Counted from the first letter of the stretch, positions 9,939 to 19,202 are shown. The stretch is 64,000 bases of DNA from Arenibacter latericius DSM 15913 (GCF_000424985.1 NZ_AUKX01000005.1:98501-162500); one strand, 5' to 3'. The notes: generated from the letters alone by a model not told the origin. Program-made: numbers and translations.

Positions 9939-10149
9939 AATGCCATTAAGTTTTGGGATAGTTATACAGTAGTCTGCGTTGATGGGACCATCAAAACAAT
10001 CGTAAACGGAAAGCTTGTAAATAGCATAAGTAAATCTTTCATTAAAAAAGGAATTAGAAGGGAATTAAACTCAATTTAGAAATCTTTATGCCATAGACTT
10101 TCATATAGGAATAACCTATGCAGAACAAACCCTATACGAACTGTTTTAA
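9939..10149 (+). pseudogene. Decayed DUF1080 (3-keto-disaccharide hydrolase-like) remnant
   Basis: No intact frame exists, but translation from 9939 gives FWDSYTVVCVDGTIKTIVNG followed by KLVNSIS. This resembles the W-x-x-Y-x-I-V-x-x-G-x-x-I-x-x-x-V-N-G core of DUF1080 lamin-G-like domains. After a +1 shift near 10050 the text continues EGN-stop-TQFRNLYAID, the usual closing EG...FRNI/LYL motif, and stops at 10149. At least one frameshift and one internal stop are needed, and the N-terminal part is missing. DUF1080 proteins are frequent neighbours of Gfo/Idh/MocA oxidoreductases, so position supports the reading. The assignment is from memory of the family pattern. Confidence 0.6.
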
Positions 10150-10328
10150 GGATATAGCTAACATAAGGTGAAGAACGCCTTAAAACATCTTAAATGACCT
10201 TATAGCACTAATAAGTTGGATGCCCTACCACTTAATTGTATGGGTAGTTGGCCAACTTACTTCAATTAACAATACAAACAAACCGATATCGTTTAGAATT
10301 ATGAGCTGTAATTAAAAAAATGCCACCG

Positions 10329-11354
10329 TTAGTCTACAAGGTCAAAAGAAGCCATAAGCGGAAAATGGTCAGACAGTTTTACATCTAAGTTTTTATGAGC
10401 CTTTACCTGAAAGGCCTTATCTACTAATATAAAATCTATCCTAAGGGGATAATATTTAAAATTAAACGTTCGTCCATATCCAACACCCTGCTCCATAAAA
10501 GTATCCTGCATATCTCCTTTAATAACGTGATAGACATTAGAAAACTGGGTATTATTAAAATCACCACAAACAATTTTCTTATAGGGAGTAGCATCCCGGT
10601 GCTCCTGAAAAATAGCCACCTGTTCTTGCTGTTTAGCAAAAGAACCACTTATTCGTTTAAATAATCTGGTCTTAGACTCTTTGTTGAATTCTTCTACAGT
10701 AGGCACCACCTTATGAGATTCTAAATGCACATTGTACATCCTTACCGTATCCTTTTTTAGGACTACATCCACATAAATGGCATTATTGCTACTATCAGGG
10801 AAATCCAATGACCCCTTTGCTATAATTGGGAATTTAGAATATATCGCAAGAACCACCTTTTTATGTCCATATTCAAAATCCACGTACTTATAGTCGTATT
10901 GATTAAAGTCTTCGCCTTTCTTTTTTGTGTAATCAAACTCCTGGAAAAATACAATGTCTGGATCTTCTGCTTTTACTAGGTCTACAATCTGGGTACCTAC
11001 AGTTGTATCCTTTATGGTTGCAGACCTATTAAATCCTCGGGTATTAAAACTCATTATACTCACCTCACCATCACTAATAGGCTTTTCTGATGCTTGAAAC
11101 TTAAAAAATGTACCCAACGCAAGATAACCTACCGTCAACACAAGGCCAGATAATACAAGGTTACGACTCCCTTGAAGCAACCAATAACAAAAAAATAGAA
11201 AGTTAAATAATACTAGGAGGGGCACCGTAAGCGATAATAACAACATAATCGGAACATGTGTTACTGGAATGTAAGGTGCAAAGCACGCCAATACCAAGAG
11301 AAGAGCTAAAAGCCCATTAAGTAGGAATATTAATTTGTTAATTAAGTTTCCCAC
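10329..11354 (-). CDS. Membrane-anchored endonuclease/exonuclease/phosphatase (EEP) family hydrolase
   Basis: A 341-residue protein with three N-terminal hydrophobic helices (roughly residues 5-90) and a C-terminal EEP domain. The metal and phosphate-binding motifs are all visible: MSFNTRGF, VFFQEFD, VHLESH, CGDFNNT, RIDFILVD and the final LSDHFPL. The active site is therefore intact and is likely exposed on the periplasmic face. Substrates in the superfamily range from nucleic acids to phospholipids and cannot be chosen here. It is the last gene of the leftward unit with mutL and two rhomboid genes, five bases after the preceding stop. Confidence 0.88.
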   Translation of the reverse strand: MGNLINKLIFLLNGLLALLLVLACFAPYIPVTHVPIMLLLSLTVPLLVLFNFLFFCYWLLQGSRNLVLSGLVLTVGYLALGTFFKFQASEKPISDGEVSIMSFNTRGFNRSATIKDTTVGTQIVDLVKAEDPDIVFFQEFDYTKKKGEDFNQYDYKYVDFEYGHKKVVLAIYSKFPIIAKGSLDFPDSSNNAIYVDVVLKKDTVRMYNVHLESHKVVPTVEEFNKESKTRLFKRISGSFAKQQEQVAIFQEHRDATPYKKIVCGDFNNTQFSNVYHVIKGDMQDTFMEQGVGYGRTFNFKYYPLRIDFILVDKAFQVKAHKNLDVKLSDHFPLMASFDLVD

Positions 11355-11359
11355 CTTTC

Positions 11360-12238
11360 TTAATCTTCCTTACCTGCTTTGAATAAAAAATCCTTTTCAG
11401 CCTTAGAGAGACTTTCGTAGCCAGACTTACTAATTTTATCTAAAATAGCATCAATTTTTCGCTGCCGACTTTCCTTATCGTAGCTCCTTGTAGTTTTAGA
11501 GGATTTACTTTCCCTCCTATATACGGTCTTCATAGACGCCTTTTTTTCTTTCCCCTTAAACATATTGCGAAAGCTATCCAATAGGTTTGAAAACCAGCTA
11601 CCAATATCATTTCCCTTAGGGAGCTGACTTGCATAATAATATCCTAGGGCAGCGCCTCCTATATGGGCTAAACCTCCACCAATATTGTTACCCAATGAAA
11701 TTTGAATTAAATCCATTAGCACTACCAACACCCCTATATGCCAGAGCTTAATATTAAAAAATATAACGCGAACCTCTTGATTGGGTAAATAGGTACAAAT
11801 AAATATTAGAACTGCCGTTACCCCAGCAGAAGCTCCAATTAGAGAAGTATTTTGACCTATTAAAGCAGGGAAAATATTATAACTCAATAAAAAGATCATC
11901 CCGCCAAAGATTACTCCTAGGAAGTAAACGTTGATAAACCTTTTCTTATCAAAGAGATTTAAAAAGATTCTTCCCGCAAAGTAGAGCATTATCATATTCC
12001 AGAAAATATGCCCTATTCCGGAATGAAAAAAGGAATAGGTTATTAATGACCATGGTTGGGTAAGAAAATCGAAGAAATCCTTAGGAATTCGGAACCAACG
12101 ATCCACCCCATTATTTACGGGAAGGGCAAATAACAAATTAATCAGGCCGCCAACAATAAATACGGCAACATTAAACACTATTAGCTTCTCGGCTATACTT
12201 AACCGATTATAATAGTATGAAATATTCTGATTACGCAT
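11360..12238 (-). CDS. Rhomboid family intramembrane serine protease (second of a pair)
   Basis: This 292-residue rhomboid protease cleaves substrates within the membrane. The catalytic Ser lies in LIGASAGVTAV and the His in GGLAHIGGAALGYYY. HSGIGHIFWNMIMLYFAGR forms the conserved early helix, and a soluble Lys/Arg/Ser-rich tail ends the protein. The ATG at 12238 overlaps the upstream gene stop as TAATG; a slightly longer start at 12250 is possible but less likely. The substrate is unknown. Confidence 0.92.
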   Translation of the reverse strand: MRNQNISYYYNRLSIAEKLIVFNVAVFIVGGLINLLFALPVNNGVDRWFRIPKDFFDFLTQPWSLITYSFFHSGIGHIFWNMIMLYFAGRIFLNLFDKKRFINVYFLGVIFGGMIFLLSYNIFPALIGQNTSLIGASAGVTAVLIFICTYLPNQEVRVIFFNIKLWHIGVLVVLMDLIQISLGNNIGGGLAHIGGAALGYYYASQLPKGNDIGSWFSNLLDSFRNMFKGKEKKASMKTVYRRESKSSKTTRSYDKESRQRKIDAILDKISKSGYESLSKAEKDFLFKAGKED

Positions 12239-12984
12239 TATAGATCCCATCGATTATTATTAAACTGATTTTTCTTCCAATACCACATCATTACAAACCC
12301 GAATAAGGCGCCTCCCACGTGAGCAAAATGTGCTATTCCGCTTCCAAAGATTGAGTACCCCGTAACCCCTGAAAACAAATCGAGTCCAATAATTACTGGA
12401 ATAAAATACTTTGCTTTTACCGGAACTGGTATAAACATCAAGAACAGTTCGGCATTAGGGTAAGACATCGCAAAAGCAACCAAAACTCCATAAATGGCCC
12501 CAGAAGCCCCTACAGCCGGGGTATTAATAGCACTCAAGAAATTATCTATCGTATCCTTTGAAGCTATGTTATACCAATTAGGACTGTACTTTCCATTGGT
12601 AACAATCTCCATTATTTGTTCCCTAGGGATTCCTGAATTTACCAAGGCCTCCATTCCCTGATTAAAATAATAGTAGTTTACCCCAGTATGAATTAATGCA
12701 GCCCCTAATCCTGCTGAAAAATAGAAGAATAGAAATTTATTTCTACCCCACATTCTTTCTAAGGGCGAGCCAAATGCCCATAACGCATACATATTAAACA
12801 AAATATGCATAAACCCACCATGCATAAACATATGGGAAAGTACCTGCCAATATTCAAAGTTACCATTTTTTGGAAACCATAAGGAAAACCACTGATACAT
12901 TTGGTCTCCATACAAGTAAGTAGCTATAAAAAATAGCCCATTTACAATAATCAAATGCTTTACTGCATCCGTAATTCTACCCAT
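12238..12984 (-). CDS. Rhomboid family intramembrane serine protease (first of a pair)
   Basis: A 248-residue rhomboid protease with six or so membrane helices. HMFMHGGFMHILFNMYALW is the conserved early segment, the catalytic Ser is in VGASGAIYGVLVA, and the His is in IAHFAHVGGALFGF. It begins immediately after the mutL stop (adjacent bases) and ends in a TAATG overlap with the second rhomboid gene, so the pair is translationally coupled. The two copies differ in loops and tails, so this is an old duplication rather than a recent one. Confidence 0.93.
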   Translation of the reverse strand: MGRITDAVKHLIIVNGLFFIATYLYGDQMYQWFSLWFPKNGNFEYWQVLSHMFMHGGFMHILFNMYALWAFGSPLERMWGRNKFLFFYFSAGLGAALIHTGVNYYYFNQGMEALVNSGIPREQIMEIVTNGKYSPNWYNIASKDTIDNFLSAINTPAVGASGAIYGVLVAFAMSYPNAELFLMFIPVPVKAKYFIPVIIGLDLFSGVTGYSIFGSGIAHFAHVGGALFGFVMMWYWKKNQFNNNRWDL

Positions 12985-14838
12985 TTATATAAATTTTTTA
13001 TCAATATCGTCCTCAGTAATAGTAACGTATATTGATTTATTAAAAGGACTTAATCGAGATTCCTTGCAGGCAAACAAATCGTTAACCAATGCCAATTGCG
13101 AATCCCTATCGAGCACTTCCCCAGTTTTTACTGCCAAGGATTTAGCTAAGGTTTTAGATAGCACGTCTGTCTGCGAAAATCCGTCCACCACAAAATCTTG
13201 TTGGTAGTCAGAAATCAACTGATCTAATATCATGTCTACCTCGCTTTCGGGGACCGATAAAGGCACCCCACTTATTTTAATCTCCTCTTCTCCAATAGCT
13301 TCAAAATCGAAACCAATACTGATTAAGTTTTCTTTAATCTCCATGATAATATCCCGATCGGCCTTGGAAAAAGTTAAAGATAATGGAAATAACAATTGTT
13401 GGCTCACCGCTTCTTTAACGGTAATATTTTTAAGAAAATTCTCATAGAGTACTCGCTGATGCGCCCTACTTTGATCTATAACCACCATACCAGATTTTAT
13501 AGTGGTTACTATATACTTTCGTCTTAACTGAAAGGTAGTTGTAACCGCATCTACACCAATCTTGCTATCGTCAAAAATAGATCCAGTAATAGTATCAGAC
13601 TCAAAACTGATACTACTGAAATCGGTGTTTTTCTCTCCCTGAGATTCCATTCCAGAATAAAGCGACTCCCATCCTTTTGTAGCAGGCTTCTTTACACTAG
13701 TTGCTCCTCCTCTAGTAGCTGAATATTCTTCCTTAAACGGATTAAATCCAGAATCTACAACCACTCGTGGCTGTTCTACTGATTTGTTTTTATAATCATA
13801 AGGCGTTTCCAAATTCTGATCCTGATCAAAATCTAAACTTGGAATTACATTAAATTGTCCTAAACTATGTTTAACGGTAGATCGTAAGATAGCGTATAGC
13901 GTGTGCTCATCATCAAATTTGACCTCTGTTTTAGTAGGATGTATATTGATATCTATAGCTCCTGGGTCTACTGTTAAATAAAGGAAATACCCTGGATGGC
14001 TGTCTTTTTTTATAAGGCCATCAAAAGCAGCCACAATTGCGTGATGCAAATAAGGACTTTTTATAAATCTATTATTAACAAAAAAGAATTGCTCTCCTCT
14101 ACTCTTTTTTGCAAATTCTGGCTTACAAATAAAACCACTTATAGAAACCACCTGAGTTTCTTCCTTTACAGGAACCAATTTTTCATTGGTTTTGCCTCCA
14201 AAAACATTTACAATCCTTTGGCGATCATTGGAAATTGGTAAATTAAAGATTTCATTACCATTATTATAAAAGTGGAAGGATATGGATGGATGCGCCAATG
14301 CTACCCTATGAAATTCATCAATAATATGCCTTAATTCTACTTGGGTAGATTTTAAGAAATTACGCCTAGCAGGAATGTTGAAGAATAAATTCTTCACCAT
14401 CATACTAGTCCCTTTTGGTGCAACAGTAACTTCTTGTGAGATTACTTTGCTACCTTCTATGCGTATATGTGTGGCCACCTCATCCTGCTCTGTTCTAGAC
14501 TGCATTTCTACATGAGCAATAGCAGCAATAGAAGCCAAAGCTTCTCCCCTAAATCCGTTGGTACTTAAATTAAAAAGGTCTTCGGCCTTTCTGATTTTGG
14601 AAGTAGCATGTCGCTCAAAACTAAGTCTGGCATCGGTAGCACTCATACCAACACCGTCATCTATAACTTGGATTAGCGTTTTACCTCCATCCTTTACTAT
14701 TAGTTTAACGGTAGATGCACCTGCATCTATAGCATTCTCCATTAGTTCTTTAACAACGGAAGCGGGACGTTGCACCACTTCTCCTGCAGCAATCTGATTA
14801 GCTACATGATCTGGCAAAAGTTGAATGATATCTGCCAT
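12985..14838 (-). CDS. mutL: DNA mismatch repair protein MutL
   Basis: MutL couples mismatch recognition by MutS to strand processing. The N-terminal GHKL ATPase motifs are intact: ELMENAIDAGAS, DDGVGM and TNGFRGEALASIAA. A low-complexity linker follows (about residues 330-430), then the C-terminal dimerisation domain. In that domain the canonical endonuclease motif DQHA(x)2E(x)4E reads DQSRAHQRVLYE, with His replaced by Ser and the first Glu by Gln. No CPHGRP-like motif is visible near the end. The 617 residues are full length. The start overlaps the preceding gene stop by one base. Confidence 0.96.
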   Translation of the reverse strand: MADIIQLLPDHVANQIAAGEVVQRPASVVKELMENAIDAGASTVKLIVKDGGKTLIQVIDDGVGMSATDARLSFERHATSKIRKAEDLFNLSTNGFRGEALASIAAIAHVEMQSRTEQDEVATHIRIEGSKVISQEVTVAPKGTSMMVKNLFFNIPARRNFLKSTQVELRHIIDEFHRVALAHPSISFHFYNNGNEIFNLPISNDRQRIVNVFGGKTNEKLVPVKEETQVVSISGFICKPEFAKKSRGEQFFFVNNRFIKSPYLHHAIVAAFDGLIKKDSHPGYFLYLTVDPGAIDINIHPTKTEVKFDDEHTLYAILRSTVKHSLGQFNVIPSLDFDQDQNLETPYDYKNKSVEQPRVVVDSGFNPFKEEYSATRGGATSVKKPATKGWESLYSGMESQGEKNTDFSSISFESDTITGSIFDDSKIGVDAVTTTFQLRRKYIVTTIKSGMVVIDQSRAHQRVLYENFLKNITVKEAVSQQLLFPLSLTFSKADRDIIMEIKENLISIGFDFEAIGEEEIKISGVPLSVPESEVDMILDQLISDYQQDFVVDGFSQTDVLSKTLAKSLAVKTGEVLDRDSQLALVNDLFACKESRLSPFNKSIYVTITEDDIDKKFI

Positions 14839-15128
14839 TATTTAGAAGTAAAAATAGATAGATCGAAATCTATTATATAAAGAAAAATAAAAATTAGGAT
14901 TGCTATTATAACAACCAATCTAATGTTCTGGTCTCGATTTCCTGTTCGTTTCAGGTCTTCAATAGCCCTAGAGAACTTACCTTTAAGCCCAGAACGGCCA
15001 TCCATAGTAGGCCTAAACTTATCTAATTTATGTTCAATTTTAAAAGGGTTCCCCTCACCTTTATCGTCATAGTAACGCGGCGTATAACTGAACTTCTTAT
15101 TTTTACGTAATCTTGAAAACTTTCCCAT
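14838..15128 (-). CDS. Small basic protein with one C-terminal membrane helix
   Basis: This 96-residue protein has a strongly basic soluble part (KFSRLRKNKKFSYTPRYYD) and a single hydrophobic helix near residues 68-90. It is conserved next to mutL and ribH in Flavobacteriaceae and has sometimes been labelled riboflavin synthase subunit beta because of that neighbourhood. Nothing in the sequence supports an enzymatic role. It is the first gene of the unit running through mutL to the EEP hydrolase, behind a TAnnTTTG element 13 bases before the ATG. Function unknown. Confidence 0.8.
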   Translation of the reverse strand: MGKFSRLRKNKKFSYTPRYYDDKGEGNPFKIEHKLDKFRPTMDGRSGLKGKFSRAIEDLKRTGNRDQNIRLVVIIAILIFIFLYIIDFDLSIFTSK

Positions 15129-15141
15129 AATATTAGATTCC

Positions 15142-15149
15142 CAAAGTTA
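15142..15149 (-). promoter_or_regulatory. TAnnTTTG -7 element upstream of the mutL unit
   Basis: The minus strand reads TAACTTTG, ending 13 bases before the ATG at 15128. It exactly fits the Bacteroidota -7 consensus and should drive the mutL-rhomboid-EEP unit. Confidence 0.6.
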
Positions 15150-15268
15150 CTCAAAATAGAAAAATATGCTGTACCCGAGTTGCTAAAATATGTTAACATT
15201 TAAAGGCAATAGGAGCATTACAGCATTATCTGCTGCTTAATTTAATAAATAGAAAGGAGGAAAGAGAA

Positions 15269-15751
15269 TTAATTTCCCAAATGAGCCATCTTAATCGCAG
15301 CAATAGCAGCTTCTGTACCTTTATTACCATGTGTACCACCACTACGAGCAATAGCTTGATCCATATTATTATCAGTTAGAACACAAAATATAACAGGGGT
15401 CTCTGTTTTCACATTCAGATCCATAATGCCCTGCGCTGCTGCACCACAAACGAAATCGAAATGCATGGTTTCTCCCTTAATAACACTCCCGATTACAATT
15501 ACTGCATCAACTTTTTTAGTATTGATCATTTTCTTTGCTCCAAAAGGAAGTTCAAAACTACCAGGAACGTTCCAACGAATTATATTTTCTTCTTTGGCTC
15601 CACAATCCAATAAAGCTTCTATAGCTCCATTATAAAGTCCTTCTGTAATATTCTCATTCCATTCAGAAACAACAATCCCAAACCGAAAATCTTTCGCGTT
15701 TGGGACAGTTGTTTTATCATAATCCGATAAATTCTGTTTTTTTATTGCCAT
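15269..15751 (-). CDS. ribH: 6,7-dimethyl-8-ribityllumazine synthase
   Basis: This enzyme condenses 5-amino-6-ribitylaminouracil with dihydroxybutanone phosphate in the penultimate step of riboflavin synthesis and usually assembles into a hollow icosahedral shell. The conserved blocks are VVSEWNENIT, WNVPGSFELPFGAKKM, and VIGSVIKGETMHFDFVCGAA with the catalytic-region His. The end has GTHGNKGTEAAIAAI. Length (160 residues) is typical. It lies five bases after the TPR gene and is probably co-transcribed with it. Confidence 0.97.
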   Translation of the reverse strand: MAIKKQNLSDYDKTTVPNAKDFRFGIVVSEWNENITEGLYNGAIEALLDCGAKEENIIRWNVPGSFELPFGAKKMINTKKVDAVIVIGSVIKGETMHFDFVCGAAAQGIMDLNVKTETPVIFCVLTDNNMDQAIARSGGTHGNKGTEAAIAAIKMAHLGN

Positions 15752-15756
15752 CTTAC

Positions 15757-16521
15757 TTAGATACTTTTTGCCTTACCTATAAAAGCGTCAATGGTTTTAG
15801 CCTCTTCAGAAGAAGAGAACTCGTTTTTAATTCTTTGGAAATATTTAAGCGCCTTGTCTTTTTTATTTAAATCTAGCGCTGTAACCCCTGCTTTATATAA
15901 GTATTTAGGTGTGGTATACTCATTAGTGCTATGAGATATTGCCTTTTCATAATAACTTAAAGCATCATCTGGTTGATTCAATTGTAAAAAAGCATCACCG
16001 ATACCTCCTTTAGCAACAGCTCCTAAGATTAAATCCTTAGAAGAAAAACCTTCCAAATACTTTATAGCCTCATCATATTTCTGCATATTTAAATATGCCA
16101 TACCAGCGGAATACTTAGCTAAATTAGCAGCAGGTGTTCCATTGTACTCCTCGATAATATCTAAAAACCCAAACTTACCTTCTGCACCATTCAATGCTAA
16201 AGTGAATAAAGAGTCTTTTTCCGTTGTAGCAAAAAGAGCTTGATCAAAATATTGTTGCGGATAAAGCATCTCGTTAGCAGCATTTTCAGCCTTTGGTTTT
16301 TCTACAAACTGAAAGTAAGCCATATACCCTAATACAGCTACAGCGATAACACCTATCACACCTAAAATATAGTTCTGGTTTTTAGAAACCCATTCCTCAG
16401 ATCTAGAAGCCCCTTCATCTAATGAGCTAAACACTTCTGCAGTAGTACTTTCCTGCTGATCTAATTGATTCTCCTCTTCTTTATTTTTCGGTTTATAACC
16501 TCTTTTCTTGTAAGTTGCCAT
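15757..16521 (-). CDS. Membrane-anchored tetratricopeptide repeat protein
   Basis: A 254-residue protein with a charged cytoplasmic N-terminus, one membrane helix (YILGVIGVIAVAVLGYMAYF, about residues 51-70) and several C-terminal TPR-type repeats. This is the architecture of YfgM-like ancillary factors of the secretion machinery, a similarity of layout rather than proof. It is the first gene of a two-gene unit with ribH and shares a 124-base divergent intergenic region with recF. Confidence 0.85.
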   Translation of the reverse strand: MATYKKRGYKPKNKEEENQLDQQESTTAEVFSSLDEGASRSEEWVSKNQNYILGVIGVIAVAVLGYMAYFQFVEKPKAENAANEMLYPQQYFDQALFATTEKDSLFTLALNGAEGKFGFLDIIEEYNGTPAANLAKYSAGMAYLNMQKYDEAIKYLEGFSSKDLILGAVAKGGIGDAFLQLNQPDDALSYYEKAISHSTNEYTTPKYLYKAGVTALDLNKKDKALKYFQRIKNEFSSSEEAKTIDAFIGKAKSI

Positions 16522-16542
16522 TATAGAATTTGATTAGTGCCG

Positions 16543-16550
16543 CAAAAATA
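16543..16550 (-). promoter_or_regulatory. TAnnTTTG -7 element upstream of the TPR-ribH unit
   Basis: The minus strand reads TATTTTTG, 21 bases before the ATG at 16521, in the divergent region facing recF. Confidence 0.6.
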
Positions 16551-16645
16551 TAGTTTTTATCCAAAATCCGCTTAGTATTTATGGTTAATTTTAGATATTT
16601 TAAACTTTGCTTGACTATTGGAAAATAAAAAATTTACTTCGCAGA

Positions 16646-17725
16646 ATGTTTCTAAAGAAATTATCGCTTATTAATTATAAAAATTTTGCCTCTCAAAGCT
16701 TTGACTTTGACACCAAGATTAATTGCTTTGTAGGCGATAATGGGGTAGGCAAAACAAATGTTTTGGATGCCATTTACTACCTTTCTTTTGGGAAAAGCTA
16801 TTTTAATCCTATAGCCACCCAAAACATAAAGCATGATGAAGATTTTTTTGTAATTGAAGGAGAATTCCAAAAAGAAGAGCGAGAAGAAAAAATTCTTTGT
16901 AGCTTTAAAAAGGGTATGAAGAAAGTTATTAAGCGAAATGCAAAAGCTTACGACAAATTCTCAGACCATATTGGTTTTATACCCCTAGTAATTATCTCTC
17001 CAGCAGATCGAGACCTAATTATTGAAGGAAGCGAAACTAGACGAAAATTTATGGATGGGGTGATTTCACAATCGGACAAAACCTATCTCCAAAACCTCAT
17101 TAAATACAATAAAGTACTTGCTCAAAGAAACTCTCTATTAAAGTATTTCGCCTTTAATCATACTTTTGATAAAATCACCCTAAACATATACAACGAACAA
17201 TTACAGCAGTACGGGCAAGAAATTTTTAACAAGAGACTCGCATTTATAGAATCGTTTATCCCTATCTTCCAAGAACAATATCTTGCTATTTCTGGCGGAA
17301 AAGAACCTGTAGATTTAACATACCAAAGCAAGCTGATAGAGAATGATCTTGTAACTTTATTGGAGGAGAGTCTAGAAAAAGACAGAGCACTGCAATATAC
17401 CAGTACAGGTATTCACAGAGACGATTTACTTTTCTCCATTGACGGTCATCCTATAAAAAAATTCGGGAGTCAAGGTCAACAAAAATCTTTTCTAATCGCC
17501 CTAAAGCTTGCACAGTTTCAGTTCATTAAAAAACAAGCTGGAAGTACGCCATTATTACTATTAGACGATATTTTTGATAAATTGGATGAAAACAGGGTAA
17601 CTCATATTATCCAACTGGTGGACGAAGATAATTTTGGACAGATATTCCTTAGTGACACCCACACTGAAAGAACAGAAAATGCGGTTAAAAACACAAATCA
17701 ATCATATAAAATATTTAAATTATAG
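16646..17725 (+). CDS. recF: DNA replication and repair protein RecF
   Basis: RecF is an SMC-like ATPase that helps load RecA at gaps through RecOR. Walker A is [17 protein letters not shown], the ABC signature region is [19 protein letters not shown], and Walker B is [16 protein letters not shown]. An upstream in-frame ATG at 16607 would add 13 residues not found in the family; the ATG at 16646 giving [14 protein letters not shown] is preferred and makes 359 residues. The stop is separated from the next start by a single base. Unlike in many bacteria, it is not next to dnaA/dnaN. Confidence 0.95.
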   Translation: MFLKKLSLINYKNFASQSFDFDTKINCFVGDNGVGKTNVLDAIYYLSFGKSYFNPIATQNIKHDEDFFVIEGEFQKEEREEKILCSFKKGMKKVIKRNAKAYDKFSDHIGFIPLVIISPADRDLIIEGSETRRKFMDGVISQSDKTYLQNLIKYNKVLAQRNSLLKYFAFNHTFDKITLNIYNEQLQQYGQEIFNKRLAFIESFIPIFQEQYLAISGGKEPVDLTYQSKLIENDLVTLLEESLEKDRALQYTSTGIHRDDLLFSIDGHPIKKFGSQGQQKSFLIALKLAQFQFIKKQAGSTPLLLLDDIFDKLDENRVTHIIQLVDEDNFGQIFLSDTHTERTENAVKNTNQSYKIFKL

Positions 17726-17726
17726 C

Positions 17727-18143
17727 ATGAGAACTCTTAAACTCCTTTTAATCTTTTTAGTCTTTAGCGCGTGTAAACAAGAGGTGGGATGGGACCAAAT
17801 ATCCCATTTAAACGGCTATTGGGAAATAGAAAAGGTAAGTTTCCCCAATGGGACGGAAAAGATATATACTGTGAACACCACTATAGATTTTATAGAAGTA
17901 ACTGATAAAAAAGGCTACCGAAAAAAAGTACAACCTACCCTTTTAGGCACTTACGACACTTCTAACGATGCAGAATACTTTACATTAATAGAAAGTAATG
18001 GAGGTATAAACATGCATTATAAGAACCAATTAAGCGAATGGGAAGAGAAAATAATTAGCTTAGACGAGGATAGTTTTAGCACCACAAACAAAGAACAGAC
18101 AACATACCATTATAAACGTTTTACCCCCATTAATCTAGAATAA
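17727..18143 (+). CDS. Small predicted lipoprotein downstream of recF
   Basis: A 138-residue protein with a lipoprotein signal ending LIFLVFSAC (acylated Cys about residue 16). A compact domain follows with HLNGYWEIEKVSFPNG, resembling lipocalin-like beta-barrel lipoproteins of Bacteroidota. The ATG at 17727 begins right after the recF stop; an upstream in-frame ATG inside recF would destroy the signal peptide. It lies between recF and the DUF721 gene as one likely unit. Function unknown. Confidence 0.82.
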   Translation: MRTLKLLLIFLVFSACKQEVGWDQISHLNGYWEIEKVSFPNGTEKIYTVNTTIDFIEVTDKKGYRKKVQPTLLGTYDTSNDAEYFTLIESNGGINMHYKNQLSEWEEKIISLDEDSFSTTNKEQTTYHYKRFTPINLE

Positions 18144-18145
18144 TC

Positions 18146-18442
18146 ATGGCAAAAAGAAAAAACAACAACCTCAGCATGGGCGAAGCCCTTCAAGAGTTTA
18201 TTTCACAGAATAAACTACAAAAAGGAATGGATCGTGTAAACGTCCGTGATGCATGGAAACAAATGATGGGTAACGGAGTAAACAACTATACCACTGCCAT
18301 AGAGTTACGAAACGATACTCTTTTTGTCTCTCTATCCTCTTCCGTTCTTAGAGAGGAACTAAGTCATGGTAAATCCAAAATCATCAATATGATAAACGAG
18401 GAAATGGGAAAAGAACTGGTAAAGAAAATTGTGCTTCGCTAA
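18146..18442 (+). CDS. DUF721 (DciA-like) protein
   Basis: This 98-residue protein has the DUF721 pattern: VRDAWKQMMGNGVNNYT, then LFVSLSSSVLREELSHGKSK. Longer DUF721 proteins (DciA) load the replicative helicase in bacteria lacking DnaC. This form is short and may represent only the core domain, so a replication role is inference from the family and from the nearby recF. It starts two bases after the lipoprotein stop and is followed by a strong terminator. Confidence 0.88.
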   Translation: MAKRKNNNLSMGEALQEFISQNKLQKGMDRVNVRDAWKQMMGNGVNNYTTAIELRNDTLFVSLSSSVLREELSHGKSKIINMINEEMGKELVKKIVLR

Positions 18443-18461
18443 TTAGAAGACTTTTAGAAAC

Positions 18462-18495
18462 AAAAAAAAAGGCCGACTTAATCGTCGGCCTTTTT
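18462..18495. terminator. Bidirectional terminator between DUF721 and ndk
   Basis: The arms AAGGCCGAC and GTCGGCCTT enclose a 6-base loop, flanked by an A-run on the left and a T-run on the right, so it can serve both converging genes. Confidence 0.9.
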
Positions 18496-18512
18496 ACTCT
18501 TATTCGTTTTTC

Positions 18513-18932
18513 TTAGTACACTTCACGACCGGAAAAATGAAAAGCACCTTCAATAGCTGCATTCTCATCACTGTCTGACCCGTGAACAGCATTTTCTCCA
18601 ATAGAAGTTGCATATAATTTACGGATAGTACCTTCAGCAGCTTCTGCTGGATTAGTAGCACCAATTAATGCACGAAAATCCTCAACAGCATTATCTTTTT
18701 CCAAAATAGCTGCCACAATAGGACCTCTAGTCATAAATTCTACCAACTCACCATAAAAAGGACGTTCCTTGTGAACTGCATAAAACTCCTGAGCGTCTCT
18801 TGTGCTCAATTGAGTATATTTCATAGCCACAATCTTAAAACCAGCAGAGGTTATTTTTTCCAAAATTCCGCCTATATGTCCGTTTTCTACGGCATCTGGC
18901 TTTATCATGGTAAATGTTCTGTTTGTAATCAT
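18513..18932 (-). CDS. ndk: Nucleoside diphosphate kinase
   Basis: Ndk balances NTP and dNTP pools by a ping-pong phosphotransfer through a histidine. The protein begins [18 protein letters not shown], and the catalytic His lies in [13 protein letters not shown] near the end. The frame opens 25 codons further upstream, but those residues are not family sequence, and a TAnnTTTG element lies between; the ATG at 18932 gives the normal 139 residues. The gene is transcribed alone towards a shared terminator. Confidence 0.97.
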   Translation of the reverse strand: MITNRTFTMIKPDAVENGHIGGILEKITSAGFKIVAMKYTQLSTRDAQEFYAVHKERPFYGELVEFMTRGPIVAAILEKDNAVEDFRALIGATNPAEAAEGTIRKLYATSIGENAVHGSDSDENAAIEGAFHFSGREVY

Positions 18933-18948
18933 CTGTTTAAATTTTGGG

Positions 18949-18956
18949 CAAAAATA
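18949..18956 (-). promoter_or_regulatory. TAnnTTTG -7 element upstream of ndk
   Basis: The minus strand reads TATTTTTG, 16 bases before the chosen ndk ATG. It lies inside the longer alternative frame, so it also supports the shorter start. Confidence 0.65.
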
Positions 18957-19202
18957 CATTTTATTCTTCAACCTACAAGAAGAAAAAGTTGCGCTATCTA
19001 TTTGCATCTAACCACTTACAATCAACACACTAAGACAATCACCATCACATTTAAATCATTTAAAACCTAGCAAATTGGTAATTCTAAAATTATATTTATC
19101 AATCACAAAAACTGGTTAACTCCCCATAAAACAAGGGCCAACAACCGATTATTATCTAAGTCAAATTAAAATATTCGAATAAAAGTATATATTTATAAAT
19201 TG

